In this document: positions 18,153 to 26,806 of the stretch, in pieces
Layout of the letters: each line of letters begins with the position of its first letter
Position numbering within the stretch: the stretch's first letter is position 1
NCBI GenBank assembly: GCA_049965715.1
Contig: JBMFWA010000001.1
Coordinates: forward strand, 124,001-188,000
Length of the DNA: 64,000 nt
Direction of reading: 5' to 3'
Origin: JAKAFX01 sp049965715
GTDB taxonomy: Archaea; Thermoplasmatota; Thermoplasmata; Thermoplasmatales; Thermoplasmataceae
The notes under the pieces: generated by a model
The model's input: the letters and a program-made list of their open reading frames with translations, nothing else
Told to the model about the DNA's origin: nothing
Databases searched by the model: none
Position numbers and translations under genes: made by a program

Positions 18153-18603
18153 TAAGATATATCATTCTTCTGGTAAACTGACGCCAGATCTGTTAGCTAA
18201 GGATGGCCCAATAGTAGACCTTGAAATTACTGTACCAAACATATTGCGTGACTATCTCGTCAAAAATAATAAAAATATTCCAGAAGCGATCAAAGGTAAG
18301 GGTTTGATTGATACTGGAGCTGCAATTAGTTGCATAGACGATTCTATAGCAATGAAATTAAATGTAAAGCCAACCGGAGTTGCAAGGGGCCACGGTATGA
18401 GCGGAGAATCCATCAGGAACCTTTATTCTGTCCAGATCTCTATTGTAGCGGCTCCACAACAGAAATGGACATTTGAATCTACTAGGATTATGGGAGTGGA
18501 AATAGAGAAACAGGGATTAATTGCGTTAATCGGGAGGGATTTCCTACGCAATGGTATTATGATTTACAGTGGTTTTTCAGGAATAGTAGATCTTGGCATA
18601 TAA
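18139..18603 (+). CDS. Retropepsin-like aspartic protease
   Basis: A 154-residue single-domain protein. It carries the retropepsin active-site motif GLIDTGAAISCID (Asp58-Thr-Gly-Ala) and the downstream hydrophobic-Gly element ALIGRDFLRNGIMIY (residues 129-143) that completes each subunit of a dimeric aspartic protease. With one DTG motif it must dimerise, as in retroviral protease. There is no signal peptide, membrane helix or reverse transcriptase nearby, so it is a cellular clan-AA protease, not a retroelement. Encoded with, and overlapping, the small 17895 gene, which may be its substrate, inhibitor or partner. Confidence 0.8.
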   Translation: MPIISKIYHSSGKLTPDLLAKDGPIVDLEITVPNILRDYLVKNNKNIPEAIKGKGLIDTGAAISCIDDSIAMKLNVKPTGVARGHGMSGESIRNLYSVQISIVAAPQQKWTFESTRIMGVEIEKQGLIALIGRDFLRNGIMIYSGFSGIVDLGI

Positions 18604-18708
18604 CTTGGTTTATGTGGCTTGAATTTTAACAAATTATACACAGTAAATTTCAAATAATCAGTGTATTCGCTTAAAACATTAATCAAATCCCTACCGGTCC
18701 ATTTGCCT

Positions 18709-18828
18709 TCAACGGCGTGGCAATTCCTTCTGGAACCTCTCCTTCAGCTCAGGATTCTCCACTATCTTTTTCAACACAGTTTCAAGAGTATGTTCGTTCC
18801 ATGGTAGACTATCCGGTTAATTTACTTA
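18709..18828 (-). pseudogene. Short coding remnant next to tRNA-Thr
   Basis: A start-less minus-strand frame ends with SLPWNEHTLETVLKKIVENP followed by ELKERFQKELPRR and a stop. It is strongly helical and codon-like but has no start codon and an upstream stop after about 34 codons. It may be the tail of a lost gene left at the tRNA-flanking site. No family assigned. Confidence 0.25.
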
Positions 18829-18876
18829 CAGATAGGGTTCTCACTTAACATATGTGGCTTCTGAAAGTAGGAAAAG

Positions 18877-18949
18877 AGCCGCTGGAGGGATTTGAACCCC
18901 CGACCTGCTGATTACGAATCAGCTGCTCTACCAACTAAGCCACAGCGGC
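18877..18949 (-). tRNA. tRNA-Thr (anticodon CGT)
   Basis: The minus strand folds into a standard cloverleaf: acceptor GCCGCTG pairs perfectly with CAGCGGC, the D-arm contains TGGCTTAGTTGGTAGAGCA, the anticodon arm is CTGAT-TCGTAAT-CAG type with CGT in the loop, and the T-arm carries GGTTCAAATCC. No intron is seen and CCA is not encoded. It shares a near-identical anticodon arm with the tRNA-Thr(TGT) at 55548. Confidence 0.95.
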
Positions 18950-18993
18950 GTGATATCCTTTAACGTTCACATGCAGATAAATATTGCATCCCA

Positions 18994-20211
18994 TCAATTC
19001 GAAATCTGTAATTTCCCATACAGGAAATCCGGGTAGTTGATGGCAATGCCAGAGGGGATTTTTGGATAAAAGAATGTGGACTTCTGGGGAAGAGTGATGC
19101 CTTTCATAACAATTTTTATGAACATGTCCTTGTCCCACGGAGGCAGGATGAATGACATCGAGGCCTTGCCCTCATTAACCTCCTTGATAGCCTCTGACAG
19201 CTCATTGGTATATACCACTCCCTTCTCAATGTCACTCTCCTCCATTTTCATGCATTTTTTCAGAATGATCTTGTTCAGTACGTCAGTCTCCGGTATGAAA
19301 CCGTCAATGAAATCCCCGTCAATGTCCTTTTCGAGAACACCCTGTTTCGGCCTGAAATAATGATACTTTCCGTCGTACAAAACTATGCCCTGAAACCTGG
19401 ACAGCGAATCTGCTGTTTCTATATCGAAATACTGTCTGCATGAATCCATCCAGTCCCTGCTGTATTCCTTTGTTTTTATGATCCTGTGGATGCCTGATAT
19501 GAGTAAACCGGGATCATGGACAGAGGTGATGTATGACAGTGAATAACTCCAGAAGTCTCTCCACTGTCCTTCACTGAGCTCAGCAAGGCTCTGTGTTGCC
19601 GCAAGTCTGTGATGCCCATCAGCAACGATTGAATTTTCAGTTTCCAGCGATTTTCTTATATCGCTTATCACCTGTTCGTCCTCAACGATATATACCTTAT
19701 TCAACACATTCAGGGGCTCCTCAAAGCTGAACAGCTTTCGGGAATTCTTCACTGCGCCCTTTATTATCTTATCAAAGCGTGTATTTGACACCAGTAGAAA
19801 AATCGGTTCCGGTTCACATTTAAGCGAGGCCATGAGCTGCATCCTGCCCTTCTTTGGTCCCTCGAAGGTTCTCTCATGAGGTTTAACAGAACCGTCAATG
19901 GGGAATATGGATGTGAGGCAGATGATTCCTATTCTCTGGAAACTCTGACCAGAATAGCTGAACTCCTGGAGAACCAGAAGTATGGTTTCGTAAGGCATCT
20001 GCTTCAGTATCCCATCCCTGATCCATTCTCCCAGCAGAACAGAAGGATCCGGTGCTGAATCACCATTATCAGGCAGCGTAAGCTTTGTTATGTTGTATTT
20101 ATTCGCTTTCAGATCTTCCTCCTGCTCCTTCAGAATGGTATCAAAGGGAGGGGATACAAAATCTGAAATCTCCCCTGTATAAACAAGCGGCTTAAACGGC
20201 TTGATCTTCAC
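18994..20211 (-). CDS. DUF1015 family protein
   Basis: A 405-residue protein matching DUF1015: it begins KPFKPLVYTGEISDFVSPPF, has the conserved SIVADGHHRLAATQSLAE near residue 190 (ParB-like fold, GHHR/H core) and ends with SFILPPWDKDMF. Related bacterial proteins have been discussed as kinase- or ParB-like NTP-dependent enzymes but no reaction is established for this archaeal group. Its start overlaps the end of the endonuclease IV gene by four bases, so they form an operon. Confidence 0.85.
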   Translation of the reverse strand: MKIKPFKPLVYTGEISDFVSPPFDTILKEQEEDLKANKYNITKLTLPDNGDSAPDPSVLLGEWIRDGILKQMPYETILLVLQEFSYSGQSFQRIGIICLTSIFPIDGSVKPHERTFEGPKKGRMQLMASLKCEPEPIFLLVSNTRFDKIIKGAVKNSRKLFSFEEPLNVLNKVYIVEDEQVISDIRKSLETENSIVADGHHRLAATQSLAELSEGQWRDFWSYSLSYITSVHDPGLLISGIHRIIKTKEYSRDWMDSCRQYFDIETADSLSRFQGIVLYDGKYHYFRPKQGVLEKDIDGDFIDGFIPETDVLNKIILKKCMKMEESDIEKGVVYTNELSEAIKEVNEGKASMSFILPPWDKDMFIKIVMKGITLPQKSTFFYPKIPSGIAINYPDFLYGKLQISN

Positions 20212-21071
20212 TGCGAAAACCTGCCATAAACTCTTTCCATTTCCATTATGTCTTCCATGTAGCCTTCTTCCCCTTTTGGGGTTTCAAGAATCATAGGTAC
20301 ATCCCTGAATCTTGGATCATTAATAAAATTCTTCACTCCATCTATTCCAAGCATTCCCCGCCCGATCTGTTCATGCCTGTCCAGTCTGCTGCCTTTCTCC
20401 TTTTTGGAATCGTTGAGGTGAAAACCTCTCAACCTGTTCAAACCTATGATTGAATTGAACTGGTCCATGGTTTCCATGTAGCCGTTCTCGGACTTTATAT
20501 CATATCCGGATGCAAAAACATGGCAGGTGTCAAAGCATACGCCAATCCCTGCCCTGTAAATGATACCGTCTATCATCTCTGCAATCTGTTGAAAATTGCT
20601 GCCAAGAGTCTTCCCCTGTCCTGCAGCGGTCTCCAGCAGTATCGTTGTTTTTATTCCCTCATGGAAAACAGAGTTTATGTTTTCGTAGACGTTCCTTATT
20701 CCAGCCTCCTCGCTTGATCCGGAACTGGATCCGGGATGGATTGTCAGATAATCGGTGCCAAGCAGGTCGGACCTCCTGATCTCCTCCTGAAGGGACAGCC
20801 TGACCTTCGCCTCAAGCTGCGGATCAGAGGTGCCGAGGTTGAGCAGGTAGGAGGCATGAACCATGGTCTTACTCATTCCGTATTTCTCCATACCAGATCT
20901 GAAAGCCTGAATATCAGTTTCCTTCAGCTCCGATGCCTTCCACTGCATCTGGTTCTTGGAAAATATCTGGAATGTTCTGAATCCGAAAACAGACGCACGT
21001 TCCGGAGCCTTCCATATTCCTCCGGACGTGGATATATGTCCTCCGATCATCCTTTCCTCAAGCAACTTCAT
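20208..21071 (-). CDS. nfo: Endonuclease IV (AP endonuclease)
   Basis: About 287 residues, the family length. It cuts abasic sites in DNA during base-excision repair. The xylose-isomerase-like barrel with three zinc sites is visible: IGGHISTSGG near the start, MVHASYLLNLGTSDP, DYLTIHPGSS, ILLETAAGQG, GVCFDTCHVFASGYD and GFHLNDSKKEKGSRLDRHEQIGRG supply the His, Glu and Asp ligands. The frame opens with TTG at 21092; the ATG at 21071 is preceded by GGGAG and is preferred. Cotranscribed with DUF1015, and it belongs with the glycosylase at 16716 in base repair. Confidence 0.93.
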   Translation of the reverse strand: MKLLEERMIGGHISTSGGIWKAPERASVFGFRTFQIFSKNQMQWKASELKETDIQAFRSGMEKYGMSKTMVHASYLLNLGTSDPQLEAKVRLSLQEEIRRSDLLGTDYLTIHPGSSSGSSEEAGIRNVYENINSVFHEGIKTTILLETAAGQGKTLGSNFQQIAEMIDGIIYRAGIGVCFDTCHVFASGYDIKSENGYMETMDQFNSIIGLNRLRGFHLNDSKKEKGSRLDRHEQIGRGMLGIDGVKNFINDPRFRDVPMILETPKGEEGYMEDIMEMERVYGRFSQ

Positions 21072-21106
21072 TCCATACTCCCTGCAGGACAATCAGCAAG
21101 ATTTGA

Positions 21107-21817
21107 TCAGGATGAAACATTTTCTATCATCAGGTTTATGAACTGGTAGACGTGAAGTGCCAGCGCCGGATTGTCACTGTATCCGCATTCATCAAGATCA
21201 GGTCCGGCAATGAGCGCCCTTGTCTGGTCGCTTGCAACATCGGTAGCAACAATGCCGTCCTTCCTGTAGACCTCTGTGTTCTCCGGAACCCTCTTATTGG
21301 GGGGTGTGACAAAAATAACCCTGACACCCCTCTTGATTGCGTTGTCGATCTGCTTCTTGAGATCGTTCCTGATCTCCCTCACCCTGGGGGTGGCTATCAT
21401 GATCTCTTTCTCAGTCATGTTGATCATCTCCGCCAGCTTGTCCATCACCTTCTGGTGTCCGGATATTGTGTAGATGAGCTGCGGTTCTCCCTTCGAGGGA
21501 AGCTGATCACGCAATTCCCTCAAATCTTCAAAAAGTGTCTGGACCTTGCTGTCAATGTCCCTCCTGATCTTGTTCATGTCCTCAGGTTTGAACATTTTCG
21601 GTCTGCCTTCAGTTTCCTTTGCGAAACCGCTCTGGACAAGTGATTCCATGACCTTGTAGGCAGATGTCCTTGGTATTCCCGCTGTGTCTGCAATTGTATC
21701 CGCGCTTGCTACACCATGATACACTAGTGCCGAAAACGCCTGTGCTTCATAAGAAGAAAGGCCAAGCATTTTCAGCATTTCAGAAATTTTGAGAATCCTC
21801 TCGTTATTAGCATCCAC
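21107..21817 (-). CDS. TrmB family transcriptional regulator
   Basis: A 236-residue protein with a TrmB-type winged helix (LGLSSYEAQAFSALVYHGVA, AGIPRTSAYKVMESLVQSGF) followed by a coiled-coil segment (residues 75-100) and a C-terminal phospholipase-D-like fold domain (EIMIATPRVREIRNDLKKQI) that in the family binds effector. No sugar genes lie beside it, so the sugar-regulator label should not be carried over. It stands alone between nfo and gcvPB; its own promoter region holds TTACTTATATTG at about 21835, a probable TATA box. Confidence 0.87.
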   Translation of the reverse strand: MDANNERILKISEMLKMLGLSSYEAQAFSALVYHGVASADTIADTAGIPRTSAYKVMESLVQSGFAKETEGRPKMFKPEDMNKIRRDIDSKVQTLFEDLRELRDQLPSKGEPQLIYTISGHQKVMDKLAEMINMTEKEIMIATPRVREIRNDLKKQIDNAIKRGVRVIFVTPPNKRVPENTEVYRKDGIVATDVASDQTRALIAGPDLDECGYSDNPALALHVYQFINLMIENVSS

Positions 21818-21885
21818 AACTACTAATAAAGAGCTTACTTATATTGTTTTCTTAATTTAGAATAATTAAAATTAAGGAGGTGGGT

Positions 21886-23313
21886 TTACCACCTGAGTTT
21901 CAGATCCCTTGCCGCCTTCACCTCATCTATCCTTGTTACAGATGTATTTTTAGGGAGGTCCTTCAGCTCTGAATCAGGCACATCAAGTGCCTTAAGGAGC
22001 AGATCCGCATATCTGTCAAGATCACTCTTTCCAACACTCTCCGTGGGCTCTATCATCATGCTCTCCTTTACCATCAGGGGGAAGTATATTGTTGGCGGGT
22101 GCATTCCGTAATCAAGCAGGAATTTGGCAACATCAAGAGCTCTCTTGTCAGTGTTCTGTGTGCTGATAACAAATTCGTGCTTCTTCAGTTTCCTGTAGGG
22201 AATAAAATATTTGCCCTCCACCTTGCTTCTCAGGTAATTTGTGTTCAGGACTGCCACAGTACTGTTTTCGTCCAGTCCGTCAGCTCCATTATAATTGATG
22301 TATGCCCATGCCCTCAGCAGGACACCGAAGGAGCCTATTGTGGAGACAACCTTTCCTATGCTGTGAGGAAGTGAATAGTCAAGATGGTATCTGCCGCCGT
22401 CATAGCGGACAACAGGTACGGGCAGGAAATCCTTGAGTTTTGAGGTCACTGCAACGGGTCCAGAACCAGGGCCGCCTCCGCCGTGTGGCGTGGCAAAAGT
22501 CTTGTGAAGGTTGAAGTGAACGATGTCGAAGCCCATCAGTCCCGGGGAGGTCTTGCCGACGATGGCATTGAAATTTGCCCCGTCATAGTAGAGCAGGGCT
22601 CCCACGCCATGAATGATCTTCGCGATCTCCTCTATGTGAGTTTCAAAAATTCCAAGTGTGTTCGGATTGGTTATCATGAACGCGGCTGTCTTCTCCGACA
22701 CTGCAGCTTTCAGGGCATCAAGGTCGACGGTCCCCTCATCGCTGGACGGTATCTCGACAACCTCAAATCCAGCCATCGCTGCGGAGGCAGGATTTGTGCC
22801 ATGCGCTGAATCAGGAATTATGATCTCCTTTCGCTGCGGTTCATTTTTGAATTCAAAATACTTCCTGGTTATGAGCATGCCTGTGAACTCGCCCTGTGCA
22901 CCAGCCATGGGCTGCACCGTGACAGCGTCCATGTCTGACAGTATCTTCAATGCCTCCTGGAGCTCGTATATAACTTTCAGGTTGCCCTGGACCATTTCCT
23001 CTGGGAGCAGGGGATGGGAATCACTGAACTGGGAGATCGATGCAATCTGATCCGCATACTTAGGATTGAACTTCATTGTGCATGATCCCAGTGGATACAT
23101 TCCCAAATCCACCCCGTAGTTCATCTCCGAAAGCCTCGTGAAATGTCTCACCACATCATATTCAGCCACATCAGGAAGATTCAGGACCTCTCTCTTCAGT
23201 TCCTCAGGAATCTCTAGACTATCCATGTCGGCAGTTCCCGGTATCCGATAAGTGCTTCCGGAATGATAGTCCCTGATATACGGTTCATCAAAGACAGCCT
23301 GTCTGTATGTCAT
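21886..23313 (-). CDS. gcvPB: Glycine dehydrogenase (decarboxylating) subunit 2
   Basis: A 475-residue PLP-binding half of the glycine-cleavage P-protein. The PLP-lysine region HFNLHKTFATPHGGGGPGSG (about residues 260-279) is intact, as are the SHPLLPEEMVQGNL and MAGAQGEFTG segments. With subunit 1 it decarboxylates glycine and passes the aminomethyl group to the lipoyl H-protein. It starts one base after gcvPA stops, in the same operon. The T- and H-protein genes are not in the window. Confidence 0.96.
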   Translation of the reverse strand: MTYRQAVFDEPYIRDYHSGSTYRIPGTADMDSLEIPEELKREVLNLPDVAEYDVVRHFTRLSEMNYGVDLGMYPLGSCTMKFNPKYADQIASISQFSDSHPLLPEEMVQGNLKVIYELQEALKILSDMDAVTVQPMAGAQGEFTGMLITRKYFEFKNEPQRKEIIIPDSAHGTNPASAAMAGFEVVEIPSSDEGTVDLDALKAAVSEKTAAFMITNPNTLGIFETHIEEIAKIIHGVGALLYYDGANFNAIVGKTSPGLMGFDIVHFNLHKTFATPHGGGGPGSGPVAVTSKLKDFLPVPVVRYDGGRYHLDYSLPHSIGKVVSTIGSFGVLLRAWAYINYNGADGLDENSTVAVLNTNYLRSKVEGKYFIPYRKLKKHEFVISTQNTDKRALDVAKFLLDYGMHPPTIYFPLMVKESMMIEPTESVGKSDLDRYADLLLKALDVPDSELKDLPKNTSVTRIDEVKAARDLKLRW

Positions 23314-23314
23314 A

Positions 23315-24652
23315 TCAGATCCCTCCCAGAATCGATGCCAGAAGATCTACGTCCGCATCTGCCGTTTTTTCTGTGAATGAAAACGCATAATTTCCCTTCA
23401 GCTGATCAGATAGATCTGGAATGAGTTTGGAGAGCGGAATTCCGCCGATTATTCTGTTTTTGATCAGCGCTGCATTCAAATCCTTCTCGCTCTTGTTAAG
23501 CTTCACAATGACGTCGGAGAAATGGACTCCGGTGAACGGAACAGCATCCTTTGAAATGACCTTTTTAATGTTGTCTGAGAACTTCCTGGATTTCTCCATG
23601 GTGACTGCTGCCACTTTTCTCAAACCGGATGCACCCAGCAGGGAGAGATATGTGAGGGAAGCAAGTGCCATGAGGGCCTGGTTTGTGCAGATGTTGCTGG
23701 TCGCCTTCTGTCTTCTTATATGCTGCTCCCTTGTCTGCAGTGTCATGACGAATGCGCGTCTTCCGTTAGCATCCGTAGTTTCTCCTATGATCCTGCCAGG
23801 GGATTTTCTTACAAGTTCCTTCCTGAAGGTGAATATACCCAGGTACGGCCCCCCGTAATTCATATGAATGCCCATCTGCTGGCCTTCTGCCACGGCAATG
23901 TCAGCGCCGTAATCACCTGGGGGTTTGACAAGGCCCAGGCTTATTGGATCGACATATGCGATGAGGAGTGAATCCTTCTTGATCTCTGAAACCCTGGTCA
24001 CATTCCTGTCCAGAACGCCATAGGAATTAGGATTCTCAACAATGATTGCAGAGGTGTTCCCGTCAACAAGACTCCTGAGGTTTTCGAGATCAATCTCACC
24101 GGTATCCCTTGAAATCCTGTACCTCTCAAACTTCAGGTTCAGTCCCTCAGTATAGCTTTCAATGACCTGGAGCTTGGTGTTGATCATGTTATCTGGGATC
24201 AGAATTCTCGGTCTCTCATTTTCCCTGAAGGCCATTCTTACGGCCTCACCAAGGGCAGAATATCCGTCATACATGGATGAATTCGAGAAATCCATGTGCA
24301 TCAGGTCGGACATTACGCTCTGATATTCAAACAGGGACTGGAGCATACCCTGTGAAACCTCAGGTTGATATGGTGTGTAAGAGGTGAGGAACTCGGATCT
24401 TGAAATAATACTGTCCACACTGGAAGGAATAACCCTGTCATAAAATCCCATGCCCAGAAAATTCTTGAACTGGTCCCACTGGTTTGTCCTTGCGACAGAT
24501 TTTGCAGTTTCAATCACCTCAAATTCGCTCTTTGAACGGGGAAGCCTCAGAACACTCTTCCGGAACTTTGCCGGAATCTCTGAAAAAAGCTCATCCCTGG
24601 ACTTCATGGAAAGCGAACTCAGCATCTGTTCCACTTCATCGTTTCTTGGCAT
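23315..24652 (-). CDS. gcvPA: Glycine dehydrogenase (decarboxylating) subunit 1
   Basis: About 445 residues, the N-terminal half of the glycine decarboxylase P-protein. Family segments are visible: FLGMGFYDRVIPSSVDSIIS, TPYQPEVSQGMLQSLFEYQS, GEAVRMAF and the region around TREQHIRRQKATSNICTNQA. The frame also opens with TTG at 24667; the ATG at 24652, about 30 bases below a TTAAAATA element, fits a leaderless start and the family N-terminus. Two-gene GcvPA/GcvPB is the usual archaeal arrangement. Confidence 0.95.
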   Translation of the reverse strand: MPRNDEVEQMLSSLSMKSRDELFSEIPAKFRKSVLRLPRSKSEFEVIETAKSVARTNQWDQFKNFLGMGFYDRVIPSSVDSIISRSEFLTSYTPYQPEVSQGMLQSLFEYQSVMSDLMHMDFSNSSMYDGYSALGEAVRMAFRENERPRILIPDNMINTKLQVIESYTEGLNLKFERYRISRDTGEIDLENLRSLVDGNTSAIIVENPNSYGVLDRNVTRVSEIKKDSLLIAYVDPISLGLVKPPGDYGADIAVAEGQQMGIHMNYGGPYLGIFTFRKELVRKSPGRIIGETTDANGRRAFVMTLQTREQHIRRQKATSNICTNQALMALASLTYLSLLGASGLRKVAAVTMEKSRKFSDNIKKVISKDAVPFTGVHFSDVIVKLNKSEKDLNAALIKNRIIGGIPLSKLIPDLSDQLKGNYAFSFTEKTADADVDLLASILGGI

Positions 24653-24784
24653 AGAATGGACAGTCAATGCTTGGATATTTTAATTTTGTGAATAGCTTAG
24701 GTCAACACATTAATAACAAAAATCAGGAGGTATCAAAAATATAGGTTTTATAAATAATAAAATAAATAATTATGGGTTTTATGT

Positions 24785-25054
24785 TTACTTGTATTTGACT
24801 TTGCTTGATGCCCTGAAGACGAATTTCCTCTTCGCTGGTACATCAATGATTTTCTTTGTCTGCGGGTTTCTTGCTTTTCTGGCACTCTGCTTTCTTCTCT
24901 CGAAGATACCGAATCCGGCAAGGTTAATCTTAGATCCCTTGTCTGACTCGCTCACTATTGTGTCCAAAAAGTGTTTTATCACATTTCTGGCCACTCTCTG
25001 CGTTGTGCCGGTCTTCTTGGAAACCGTCTTAGACAATTCACTTATTCCAACCAA
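24785..25054 (-). CDS. HU-like DNA-binding protein (HTa type)
   Basis: Reading from TTG at 25054 gives 89 residues starting VGISELSKTVSKKTGTTQRV, with the DNA-binding arm around GFGIFERRKQSARKARNPQT and the C-terminal FVFRASSKVKYK. This is the HTa protein of Thermoplasmatales, the bacterial-type HU that wraps the chromosome in these archaea in place of histones. The frame has an ATG at 25108, but the added stretch (NILIVLCLLSLGVKT) is unlike any HU; the TTG is preceded by GGGGGT at the right distance and fits the HTa N-terminus. Strong evidence for Thermoplasmatales origin. Confidence 0.92.
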   Translation of the reverse strand: MVGISELSKTVSKKTGTTQRVARNVIKHFLDTIVSESDKGSKINLAGFGIFERRKQSARKARNPQTKKIIDVPAKRKFVFRASSKVKYK

Positions 25055-25315
25055 GGTTTTTACCCCCAATGATAATAGACATAATACTATTAAAATATTT
25101 CTATTCATGATTTAATAAAATCGTTAATGGATTGAGTTGTCACGTATTCAGATTTTTGCATAAAAAGATCACAATAGAAATAAATGCAGAATTTAGTCAA
25201 TATTTTGAACGGATATGAACAACCGGTATCTCATTAGTGCCTTGAAACAAAAGGAAATCCAGACGCACCAAAATTTGTGGGAACGATTAAATATTGTTAT
25301 AACATAAATCGCGCC

Positions 25316-26143
25316 ATGAGGCTCATAGAAAATTGGTTTTCCGAAAGATATTCTGATAATCTGCAGCTTTCGTTCAGGGTTAAGGATCAGCTCCTGTCTG
25401 TCAGGACTGATTTCCAGCGAATCGACGTGTTCGACACCTATGACTACGGGAAGCTTCTCACAATTGACGGAACCGTCCAGATGTCAGAGTATGATGAGTT
25501 CGTTTACCATGAGATGATCACCATGGTTCCGTACTACTATGTGGATCACAAGCCCAGGAACGCGCTTGTGATCGGTGGCGGAGACGGCGGTACTGCAACA
25601 AGGCTCAGCCAGATAGGAATTCAGGAGATCACCAACGTGGAAATCGACACTCAGGTTGTTGAAGTTTCAAAGCAGTTCTTCCCCCACCTGACCTCTGTTT
25701 TCGACAAGAAAGGAGTGAACCTCCTCATCCAGGACGGAATAAAGTACCTTGAGGAGACAAAACAGAAATTCGATCTCATCATCATCGATTCCACTGATCC
25801 CGAGGGTCCGGCAGAGGGACTCTTCAGCAGATCATTCTACCAGAACGCCAAAAAAGCACTGAATCCAGGCGGGGTTTTCGTTACGCAGTCCGGCTCACCA
25901 TATTACCAGCCCAAGGCCATAAAGATGGCATATAGCGGTCTTTCAGGAATTTTCAGTCATGTCAAACCATACACTGCATTCATTCCAACCTATCCGAGCG
26001 GTTTCTGGTCATTCACGCTTGCAACGGATTCAGCAAGGCCCCTGGAATCAAACATCTGCAAACCGGGAAAGTACTTCAACAGTGAGGTCCTTAACGGATC
26101 GTTCTATCTGCCCCAGTTTGTCAAGGAACTTATAGGAGTCTGA
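25316..26143 (+). CDS. speE: Polyamine (spermidine) synthase
   Basis: A 275-residue aminopropyltransferase. The nucleotide-binding loop ALVIGGGDGGTATRLSQIG (about residues 83-101) and the catalytic stretch DLIIIDSTDPEGPAEGLFS carry the family Asp residues; the TYDYGKLLTIDGTVQMSEYD region matches the N-terminal beta-barrel. Product may be spermidine or a related polyamine; the polyamine cannot be determined. The frame is open from 25277, but the ATG at 25316 sits about 28 bases after TTAAATATT, a leaderless start, and fits family alignments. Transcribed away from the HTa gene. Confidence 0.93.
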   Translation: MRLIENWFSERYSDNLQLSFRVKDQLLSVRTDFQRIDVFDTYDYGKLLTIDGTVQMSEYDEFVYHEMITMVPYYYVDHKPRNALVIGGGDGGTATRLSQIGIQEITNVEIDTQVVEVSKQFFPHLTSVFDKKGVNLLIQDGIKYLEETKQKFDLIIIDSTDPEGPAEGLFSRSFYQNAKKALNPGGVFVTQSGSPYYQPKAIKMAYSGLSGIFSHVKPYTAFIPTYPSGFWSFTLATDSARPLESNICKPGKYFNSEVLNGSFYLPQFVKELIGV

Positions 26144-26153
26144 TCTGACAGGA

Positions 26154-26525
26154 TCATCTCATATTCCATTTGTTCTTCGCTTTCTCAAGCTCCTTGACAT
26201 AGGAAGGGCCAAGCCTTGAGGATATGATCTCCAGTTCCTTGAAATTCTTCACAAAAGTCTGCTTGCTGGAACCGTTTACGAGATTGTAAAATTTCTTGGA
26301 GTCATTTGTGTATTTGTACAGATAATAGAAGAACAGTATAGCCAGAGAGAATGATATTGCAATAACCCAGTAAAGCCAGTTTCCCAGGGAAGAGAGCGAT
26401 ACCAGGTTGGAAATTCCGGCATAATGGATAACCAGATCGTTGAATGATATAACGAACAGTATAATGAACAGGGCAGCAAGGACAAGGTACATGTAATATT
26501 GATATTCTCTCCAGGACGTTTCCAT
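26154..26525 (-). CDS. Small membrane protein, possibly DUF3198
   Basis: About 123 residues: two membrane helices (YMYLVLAALFIILFVISFND and LYWVIAISFSLAILFFYYLY) and a soluble helical C-terminus that ends KELEKAKNKWNMR. The layout resembles DUF3198, a family that I recall as being restricted to Thermoplasmata; that link is uncertain. The ATG at 26525 is about 28 bases below TTAAAATAA and is preferred to the GTG three codons earlier. It is convergent with speE. Confidence 0.6.
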   Translation of the reverse strand: METSWREYQYYMYLVLAALFIILFVISFNDLVIHYAGISNLVSLSSLGNWLYWVIAISFSLAILFFYYLYKYTNDSKKFYNLVNGSSKQTFVKNFKELEIISSRLGPSYVKELEKAKNKWNMR

Positions 26526-26806
26526 TGATCTCACGATATTGATAGATTTATTTTAACATTTGTGAACGAGAAGTTCCCTGTCGGAGGATAGGGGATGAAA
26601 GCAAGTGAAAACCTCATTATTTTTCACAGTACGTTGATCTGTCCGCTGGCAGACAGGAATGAGAAAGTTTGGATCGCATATTGCTTCATGCATCCGTAAA
26701 GTCAGATGGATCAGCATAAAGCATGAAGGAAAGGGTACATTCCGTCTGAGTATAATTCAAGCCCATGGAGACTCCGCCAGCAGCATTTGAAGGGGAACAT
26801 CCTGCG

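Noticed and set aside
18139..18603. Retroelement or retrovirus-like origin of the retropepsin gene
   Set aside because: No reverse transcriptase, integrase or terminal repeats flank it; it fits cellular clan-AA proteases.
21107..21817. Annotating the TrmB protein as a sugar regulator
   Set aside because: No sugar transport or catabolic genes are near and the effector domain is too general.
26535..26806. Possible small RNA (C/D-box-like GATGAAA and CTGA words) between the DUF3198-like and XTP pyrophosphatase genes
   Set aside because: The C and D box words do not come in the right order with a plausible stem, so no RNA is called.
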